Made by a program: the position numbers and the translations under genes. Shown here one piece after another: positions 5,967 to 10,517 of a DNA stretch of 10,517 nt. Source of the DNA: Hadesarchaea archaeon DG-33 (GTDB taxonomy: Archaea; Hadarchaeota; Hadarchaeia; Hadarchaeales; Hadarchaeaceae); assembly GCA_001515185.1 (NCBI GenBank), contig LQHI01000074.1, positions 1 to 10,517 on the forward strand. Direction: 5' to 3'. The notes under the pieces were generated by a model that ran no database searches, had not been told where the DNA came from, and worked only from the letters and a program-made list of their open reading frames with translations. Numbering within the stretch: the first letter of the stretch is position 1; every line of letters begins with the position of its first letter.

Positions 5967-6692
5967 TCATGCAGTGGATTTTTTAGTTCTCATTTCCACG
6001 AGCTTTCTGGCCAACGCCTTGATAGCCTTTGAAGCAGGTGAATTTGGGCTTGCATCGACCGCAATTTTTCCTAAGTTGAAAGCTCTCTGCATGTTTACAT
6101 CCTCGGGTACCTCCGCGAGCACTGGCAGGTTGAGTAGATGCCCGATTTCCGAGCTCGTGAGTTCAAACTCCTCTCGAAGTATGCGATTGACTACGACACC
6201 GATGGGCTTCAAACCCAAAAAATCCGCTATCAAGCGGGTCTTCATCATGTCTGAAGCTGCCGCAATTTCGGGGAGGGTGACCAATAACACTTCTTTTCCC
6301 GCGCGGAGCGCCGCAACAGTTTCGCGCCGTAATCCACCGGGAGCATCAATGAGCAGAAACTCTGCTTTTATCGGCAGTTTGTTCAACACCTCCGGTAAAC
6401 GGTTGGGCAATGCCTTTTTCACTTGATCGAGCGTGATTCCAGCAGGTATTATTTTTAGACCAGATGGGCCTCGGTAGATGACATCGCTCAGTGGTATCTC
6501 GCCGGCGAGCACGTCATTCAGGGTATAAGGTACCTTCTCGAGTTTGAACATCGACCCGAGATTTGGGGTCGTCAAACTTGCGTCCAAGACCACGGTAGTT
6601 TTACCCATTTTGGCGATCGCGAGGCCAAGATTCGCTGTCAGGGTGCTACGCCCGACGCCCCCCTTGCCGGACCCAAGCACGATTCGGCGCAC
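5967..6692 (-). CDS. MinD/ParA-family protein with altered P-loop and A' motif
   Basis: 241 residues, paralogous along its whole length to the other MinD-like protein (shared VLAG, GPxGL, LPVLxxxPED and P-x-SPAxKA blocks). The deviant Walker A reads SGKGGVGRST: signature K10 is kept but the P-loop lysine at position 15 is Arg. The A' motif reads VLDASLTTPNLG: D37 is kept but the second Asp, catalytic in MinD, is Ser39. Walker B is normal (FLLID116APGGL). Weak or absent ATP hydrolysis is inferred; ATP-locked dimers or a heterodimer with the intact paralogue are possible. From memory some archaeal MinD-like relatives also carry non-Asp residues in this A' position. The start is GTG at 6690-6692; a nearby ATG at 6710-6712 is out of frame. 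TTTTTTAAT (about 6723-6732) is a possible TATA element. Confidence 0.9.
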   Translation of the reverse strand: MRRIVLGSGKGGVGRSTLTANLGLAIAKMGKTTVVLDASLTTPNLGSMFKLEKVPYTLNDVLAGEIPLSDVIYRGPSGLKIIPAGITLDQVKKALPNRLPEVLNKLPIKAEFLLIDAPGGLRRETVAALRAGKEVLLVTLPEIAAASDMMKTRLIADFLGLKPIGVVVNRILREEFELTSSEIGHLLNLPVLAEVPEDVNMQRAFNLGKIAVDASPNSPASKAIKALARKLVEMRTKKSTA

Positions 6693-6912
6693 GTGATGAC
6701 CATAACAGACATTAGTTCACCCGATTAAAAAATGCGGCTTTGGGTCAATTTTAGATAAATCAATATTAATTTTTACAAAAATTGAGTGATAAAAATTTGG
6801 TGGAATTTAAGCGATTGGTCATGAAAAAGCATTTTGGTAGGGTTTGCCGGAAAATTCTAAACGATAACGAGAAGGTTAAGATCCTAGCAAGCCTTTTTAG
6901 AGGCTATGAACA
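6693..6912. other. 220-base intergenic stretch, AT-rich, no convincing gene
   Basis: This stretch lies between the start of the MinD-like gene and the stop of nrdG, both on the minus strand. It holds the likely promoter of the MinD-like gene and, near 6890-6905, a short inverted repeat (AGCCT, 6-base loop, AGGCT) just past the nrdG stop. The hairpin lacks a following U-run on the minus strand, so it is weak as a terminator. A plus-strand frame starting with TTG at 6782 runs into antisense nrdG and shows no family features. Confidence 0.5.
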
Positions 6913-7653
6913 TCAAACAGTTTCAAGTCCGCCTTCGACGGTGAAAATTTTTACGTTTTTCAATCCTTCCCGCTTTGCTGCGCGTGCGAGTTTTAGCAAG
7001 CGCTCGCGGTTGGGCATGGGGAGCTTTTGGAAGCTCGGGTCTAAGGTGCACTGGTTGCGGAACTGTTGGAGGCGTAAACAATCAACGCCCTTAACGTCAT
7101 TCGCTATCCGCGCGATGATTCTCTCGTCGTCGTTCAGCGTAGGAACCACCGTGGTACGCGCTTCGACCTCGGCTTTTGAAGTGATTGCGAGTTTTAGACT
7201 TTCTTTAATTTTGTCAGTTAAGCCAGTCTTCTGCATCTGACCGGTTACTTGAGCATAGAGTTTTGGGTCATTCAGAGGTGCCTTAATGTCGATCACGACG
7301 AAATCTAGGTAGGGCAACAAACGCTTGAGCGCTTGAGAATTGCCCCCGTTTGTTTCTATAGCACAGTAAAATCCGAGTCCTTTCGCCTTTTTCAAAAGCT
7401 CCAAGCAAGCTTCGGGCTGGAAAAGCGGCTCCCCTCCTGTGACCACAAGCGTGTCAACGATAGGTCCGAGCCCCTTGATGTGCTCGATGACCTCGTCAGT
7501 ATCGGCTTCCTTCCCACCACTCGGGCTGATGCCCTCAACATTCTGGCACCAAGGACAGCGCAGGTCACAACCCTGAAAGAAGACGACTGTAACTAGTTTT
7601 CCTGGCCAGTCGACGGTGCTCAGGTTAGTAATGCCCATCAAGCGGAACTTCAA
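6913..7653 (-). CDS. nrdG: Anaerobic ribonucleoside-triphosphate reductase activating protein (radical SAM)
   Basis: 246 residues. It is the activase that uses a [4Fe-4S] cluster and S-adenosylmethionine to form the glycyl radical on NrdD. The radical SAM motif is C29-DLR-C33-PW-C36; the SAM-contact GGEP is at 73-76; the FFQGC lead-in and TVDWPG are typical of the archaeal/bacterial NrdG2 subgroup, which is longer than E. coli NrdG. The start is TTG at 7651-7653: GGAG of the Shine-Dalgarno site lies 9 bases upstream within the last codons of nrdD. The first ATG, five codons later, would be too far from it. Only 3 bases separate it from the nrdD stop, so the two are translated together, matching their one-to-one functional link. 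Confidence 0.95.
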   Translation of the reverse strand: MKFRLMGITNLSTVDWPGKLVTVVFFQGCDLRCPWCQNVEGISPSGGKEADTDEVIEHIKGLGPIVDTLVVTGGEPLFQPEACLELLKKAKGLGFYCAIETNGGNSQALKRLLPYLDFVVIDIKAPLNDPKLYAQVTGQMQKTGLTDKIKESLKLAITSKAEVEARTTVVPTLNDDERIIARIANDVKGVDCLRLQQFRNQCTLDPSFQKLPMPNRERLLKLARAAKREGLKNVKIFTVEGGLETV

Positions 7654-7656
7654 GTA

Positions 7657-9495
7657 CTAGATCTCCTTCATGCTAACTTTTTCGTCGTACTCGATGCGAT
7701 CGTAGAACTCTTCCTGCTTCCCAACGTGCCAGTTTTGGACGGGGCGGAAGTACCCCACGATGCGCGAGTAGACTTCGGCAGGTTTTCCGCAGCTTGGGCA
7801 CTTGAAGTGCGCCCCTCGCAAATATCCATGTTCCATGCAGATGCTGAAAGTGGGAGTTATTGTGTAGTAGGGCAGCCTAAAGTTCTCCGCTATTTTCCGG
7901 ACGAGCACCTTGCAGCCCTCGGCGCTGCTCACCGCTTCCCCCAAGAAGCTGTGGAAGACCGTGCCACCGTTGTAGAGCACTTGCAAGTCATCCTGATGGC
8001 GAAGGGCCTCGACAAGATCGTTTGTGTAACCAACTGGCAAATTCGTTGAGTTGGTGTAATATGGCACCTTCTTTCCAGAGGTGATAATTTTGGGGTAGTG
8101 TTTTTTGTCGAGTCTGGCTAGGCGATGACTTGTTCCCTCGGCTGGTGTCGCTTCCAAGTTGTAGATGTTGCCGGTCTCATCTTGGAACTCGAGCAATTTC
8201 TTTCGCATGAACTTTAGCACTTTAATCGCTAACTCCTTTCCCACCTTTGTTTCAATACCCCCCCCGAGGAAGTTTCGGCAGGCTTCGTGCATGCCAACCA
8301 ATCCAATCGTCGAAAAGTGAAACTTGAGTGTGCCCAAGTAGCGCGCAGAGAATGGTAGCAGCCCGCGTTCCATGTTTTTTCCAACAAGCTCCCTCTTTAT
8401 CTCCAAACTGTCTTTCGCGAGTTCCATCAATCTCTCAAGCCGCTCGAAGAATTTGCCTTCATCTTTTGAAGAGTAACCTAACCGGGGCATATTTACTGTT
8501 ACCACGCCCACGCTCCCTGTTTTTTCAGCATAGCCGAAGAAGCCGCCGTACCTGCGGTGAAGTTCACGCAAATCCAGCTGAAGCCGGCAGCACATTGCTC
8601 TAACCTCGCGCGGGTTAATGCCGCCTTTTATACAATTTTGGAAGTAAGGAATACCAAACTTCGCTGTCGTTTGGAAGAGCAAGTCGGAAATTTCGGATTC
8701 CCATTCAAAATCTTTCGTCACGTTGTAAGTTGGGATTGGGAAGGTGAAAATCCGCCCACGCATGTCGCCGTGAAGCATCACATCTAGGAAAGCTCGGTTG
8801 ACGAGGTCGGCTTCGGGCTGGAAATCAGCGTAGGTTTCGTCTAGGACTTTGCCACCGTAAATCACCGGTTGCTCCTTCATGTCCTCCGGAACTTTGAGCT
8901 CAAGGGCCAAGTTGGTGAATGGAGTCTGTCCACCCCAGCGCGATGAAATGTTGAGGTTGTAGATGAACTCCTGCATCGCCTGTTTTACCTGCTTGTAATT
9001 CAACCCATCTTTCCGCACAAAGGGCGCAAGATAAATATCGAGTGAATTCACCGCCTGCGCCCCCGCCCACTCGTTCTGAACCGAGCCGAGGAAGTTGGAG
9101 ATTTGGAGGAGAGCTGAGGAAAAGTGCCGTGCCGGGGAAGACTCTGTTCGCCCCGCCACACCACTGAAACCCTGCAAAAGTAGATCCTTGATGGACCAAC
9201 CGGCACAATATCCCACTATTCCAAACGGCACGTTGTGGATGTGAAAATCGCCTTCAATATGGGCCCGAGCAATCTCACGTGGGTAGACCTTTGAGAGTGC
9301 ATAGCGCGCAACCGTCTCCCCAGCAGCATGGAGGAAGAGAGAAGAGAATGAGTAGGCGACATTTGCGTTCTCCCTGACCCGCCAATCCTGCATCCCAATA
9401 TAATCGTCGACGAATTTCGCTGCGTCGATGTACTCGGGCTTGACTTTTTTTGCGGCCCGTACTTTCCGCTTTTTTGATTTAGCCTTTTTTGGCAT
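7657..9495 (-). CDS. nrdD: Anaerobic (class III) ribonucleoside-triphosphate reductase, glycyl radical enzyme, without ATP-cone
   Basis: 612 residues from ATG 9493-9495. It reduces ribonucleotides to deoxyribonucleotides in the absence of oxygen. Visible elements are HIHNVPFGIVGYC97AGWS (first active-site Cys), WGGQTPFTN near 187-195, MC302C303RLQLD (thiyl-radical loop), GSVGVVTVNMPRLG near 327-340, and the zinc site C553-x2-H556 with C566-x2-C569. The glycyl radical loop is SRIVG581YFRPVQNW, 31 residues from the end. About 100 residues of N-terminal ATP-cone found in E. coli NrdD are absent; instead there is a 20-residue Lys/Arg-rich tail (PKKAKSKKRKVRAAKKVK). The frame can be read back to 9690, but that part overlaps rnhB and looks like noise. 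No intein is present. The Shine-Dalgarno site is weak. It sits between rnhB and nrdG on one strand. Confidence 0.95.
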   Translation of the reverse strand: MPKKAKSKKRKVRAAKKVKPEYIDAAKFVDDYIGMQDWRVRENANVAYSFSSLFLHAAGETVARYALSKVYPREIARAHIEGDFHIHNVPFGIVGYCAGWSIKDLLLQGFSGVAGRTESSPARHFSSALLQISNFLGSVQNEWAGAQAVNSLDIYLAPFVRKDGLNYKQVKQAMQEFIYNLNISSRWGGQTPFTNLALELKVPEDMKEQPVIYGGKVLDETYADFQPEADLVNRAFLDVMLHGDMRGRIFTFPIPTYNVTKDFEWESEISDLLFQTTAKFGIPYFQNCIKGGINPREVRAMCCRLQLDLRELHRRYGGFFGYAEKTGSVGVVTVNMPRLGYSSKDEGKFFERLERLMELAKDSLEIKRELVGKNMERGLLPFSARYLGTLKFHFSTIGLVGMHEACRNFLGGGIETKVGKELAIKVLKFMRKKLLEFQDETGNIYNLEATPAEGTSHRLARLDKKHYPKIITSGKKVPYYTNSTNLPVGYTNDLVEALRHQDDLQVLYNGGTVFHSFLGEAVSSAEGCKVLVRKIAENFRLPYYTITPTFSICMEHGYLRGAHFKCPSCGKPAEVYSRIVGYFRPVQNWHVGKQEEFYDRIEYDEKVSMKEI

Positions 9496-9526
9496 CTTAA
9501 CCCAATAAACTTTTGACACTAACACT

Positions 9527-10195
9527 TTAACGATATTTCGATTCCGTAAGTTTTTTTTGTTTTGCCTCGCTCTCGATCCGCTGTGCCGTCTTCCATGATT
9601 TCCGGGCGAACTCCGGCAGTTTACCATGCTCGCGCACCCAGCGCTCAAGAAACGAGATAGTTCGAACATCTGAGGTGTAACCCGAGCCAAAATCTCCGTA
9701 ACGCTCTCGCAGCTCGGCTATACGTTGGTCTCGGCGGACCTTCGCGACGATTGAAGCAGCGGCCACGATGACGTACTTGCGGTCGGCGAAGTTCTCAATG
9801 ACAAGCTTAGGCTTACTTTTGAGATATTTTCGGGCCCTTTGCTCGAAGAGCTTTGGATTTGGATCGGGTGAGTCCAAATATGCGAGTTTTGGCTTTAGGC
9901 GGTCCATAATTTGAGCGAATGTCTTGGCCTCCAACTCGTTGAGGTTAATTTTCTTGATGAGGCGGAACTCGTCGATTTCTGCTGGGGATAACTCAACGAT
10001 TTCTAAGCCCGATGCCTTTTCTGTTATGGCGCGGGCAAGTGTCTCACGCCTCCGAGGGCTGAGAAGTTTGGAGTCCCTCACCCCTGCTGCCTTGAGCTCC
10101 TTTAGTTCGGATTCATCAAACCTCACGCCGCAGAGCACCATCGGGCCAAAAACTGGTCCGCGCCCCGCCTCGTCCAAGCCGGCGATACTTCCCAT
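9527..10195 (-). CDS. rnhB: Ribonuclease HII
   Basis: 222 residues. It cuts the RNA strand of RNA-DNA hybrids and nicks DNA at single embedded ribonucleotides. IAGLD8E9AGRGPVFGP carries the first two catalytic acids; LAYLD108 and FAD138RKY supply the others, by comparison with archaeal RNase HII (Asp-Glu-Asp-Asp). AAASIVAKVRRD and GSGYTSD follow in family order. The usual GSGYPSDP lacks both prolines here, a mild variation. The start is ATG at 10193-10195 with GAGGA about 6 bases upstream and an in-frame TAG just before it. The nrdD start follows 31 bases after the stop, so rnhB, nrdD and nrdG probably form one transcript joining ribonucleotide removal and deoxynucleotide supply. Confidence 0.95.
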   Translation of the reverse strand: MGSIAGLDEAGRGPVFGPMVLCGVRFDESELKELKAAGVRDSKLLSPRRRETLARAITEKASGLEIVELSPAEIDEFRLIKKINLNELEAKTFAQIMDRLKPKLAYLDSPDPNPKLFEQRARKYLKSKPKLVIENFADRKYVIVAAASIVAKVRRDQRIAELRERYGDFGSGYTSDVRTISFLERWVREHGKLPEFARKSWKTAQRIESEAKQKKLTESKYR

Positions 10196-10314
10196 TTGGA
10201 GTCCTCTTAACTAATCCCAGTCTCTCCAGCCTCTTTAACCCTCTGTGAACCGATCGCCAGTTGATATAAAATTTAGAGTCTGATAAAGAATAAAAACAAC
10301 AAGCCTTTTGTCAT
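10116..10314 (-). pseudogene. Winged-helix DNA-binding protein, apparently frameshifted and overlapping rnhB
   Basis: The minus frame from 10310 to 10116 has no start codon but encodes a convincing winged-helix core: YSLSDSKFY, then INWRSVHRGLKRLERLGLV as recognition helix, then the wing KRTPNGKYRRL. Beyond YRRL it runs 19 codons inside rnhB in another frame to a TGA at 10116-10118; that tail is Gly/Arg-rich and not domain-like. If the A5 run at 10292-10296 had four A's, the frame would join an ATG at 10312-10314 and read MTKGLLFYSLSDS. So either one extra base (sequencing error or mutation) breaks a small regulator gene, or this is a decaying remnant. The rnhB Shine-Dalgarno site lies inside it. 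Regulator identity and target are unknown. Confidence 0.5.
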
Positions 10315-10326
10315 TATGGATGGTGA
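10264..10326 (+). promoter_or_regulatory. TATA box and Shine-Dalgarno site of the right-edge gene
   Basis: ATATAAAA at 10264-10271 would start transcription near 10293. GGTGA at 10322-10326 then lies 5 bases before the ATG at 10332. The elements line up well for a plus-strand gene and overlap the antisense winged-helix frame. Confidence 0.45.
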
Positions 10327-10331
10327 CCGTG

Positions 10332-10517
10332 ATGAAAAAGAAGTTGTTGATTTTTTGCTTTAGTCTTGATAATTTTTTTGGGTTTGGTAACGCAATTTCC
10401 GGAAGAAGAGCCGGAACCGGAAGAATCTTTTCATAGGTCTTACCCCGATGTCATAAAAGGCAACTGGGAGCCCTCTCCTTTCCACATGAAGCAACTCATG
10501 GAAGAAGAAGTCGATGA
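10332..10517 (+). CDS. Secreted or membrane-anchored acidic protein, frameshifted at a T6 run, partial (right edge)
   Basis: ATG at 10332-10334 opens MKKKLLIF and then, as the sequence stands, leaves the sensible frame and stops at TAG 10434-10436. If the T6 run at 10351-10356 had five T's, the frame would read MKKKLLIFALVLIIFLGLV, a clean signal peptide or anchor. An acidic linker (FPEEEPEPEESF) and a soluble part (RSYPDVIKGNWEPSPFHMK) would follow, open to the window end. No Cys for lipid attachment is visible. The family is not recognised. A single-base error or a real, possibly phase-variable, frameshift are the two explanations. Confidence 0.55.

Noticed and set aside
6641..6712. Short ATG-started leader frame before the altered MinD-like gene, preceded by GGGTGA
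   Set aside because: It is out of frame with the MinD-like gene, ends after about 24 codons inside it, and has no peptide pattern; the GTG start at 6692 gives the full family N-terminus.
6890..6905. Hairpin AGCCT-loop-AGGCT past the nrdG stop as a terminator
   Set aside because: The stem is only 5 base pairs and no U-run follows on the minus strand.
6782..7240. 152-codon plus-strand frame starting with TTG
   Set aside because: Two thirds is antisense to nrdG, which has complete radical SAM motifs; the part in the intergenic region resembles no family I know.
8900..9208. 102-codon minus-strand frame inside nrdD
   Set aside because: It is a shadow frame within conserved NrdD sequence.
9496..9690. 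65-residue N-terminal extension of NrdD
   Set aside because: It overlaps rnhB in another frame, is Arg/Ser/Asn-rich without ATP-cone motifs, and the family core begins just after the ATG at 9495.
1..10517. tRNA, rRNA, CRISPR arrays, insertion sequences, direct-repeat attachment sites
   Set aside because: I looked for cloverleaf ends, evenly spaced repeats, transposase motifs and long direct repeats by eye and found none.

Overview
The window reads as archaeal DNA. The evidence is TATA-type promoters about 25 bases upstream of starts, Shine-Dalgarno sites of the GGAGGT/GGTGA type, several GTG and TTG starts, class III (archaeal) prepilin signal peptides, paired MinD-like ATPases, an archaeal-type RNase HII, and an oxygen-sensitive class III ribonucleotide reductase. 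The last points to an anaerobe. The style is euryarchaeal; a Hadarchaeota-, MSBL1- or Thermococci-like lineage is possible, but the sequence alone does not fix it.

Left part (1-4611, minus strand): one tightly packed operon read from right to left. It holds seven consecutive pilin-like proteins (starts at 4611, 4069, 3617, 3195, 2797, 1863 and 1381), followed by a polytopic membrane protein cut by the left edge. Junctions are ATGA overlaps or gaps of a few bases, mostly with a clear Shine-Dalgarno site. Three of the proteins have textbook (R)G|QxxxE class III signals. Three have an RG|F or RG|Q signal with Asp instead of Glu, and one has no acidic residue there. No assembly ATPase or platform protein lies inside the window.

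Middle (4612-6692): a divergent promoter region, then a MinD-like ATPase (+), a small basic two-helix membrane protein (+) and a second MinD-like ATPase (-). The second ATPase has replaced both the P-loop lysine and the second aspartate of the A' motif. The two convergent genes end on abutting stop codons in the palindrome TGATCA. The side-by-side pilins and unequal MinD pair suggest, by analogy with Tad/CpaE and archaeal MinD positioning proteins, a spatial control module for a surface filament. This is inference only.

Right part (6913-10195, minus strand): rnhB - nrdD - nrdG, a nucleotide-metabolism operon. RNase HII removes ribonucleotides from DNA, NrdD makes deoxynucleotides anaerobically, and NrdG installs the glycyl radical in NrdD. 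NrdD lacks the N-terminal ATP-cone.

Far right (10116-10517): two broken reading frames. On the minus strand, upstream of and overlapping rnhB, is a well-formed winged-helix sequence that reaches a start codon only if one base is removed from an A5 run. On the plus strand is the start of a secreted or membrane-anchored acidic protein whose frame is interrupted at a T6 run. Either the sequence carries homopolymer errors here or both genes are decaying. No tRNA, rRNA, CRISPR or insertion sequence was seen, and no gene-free stretch exceeds 300 bases.
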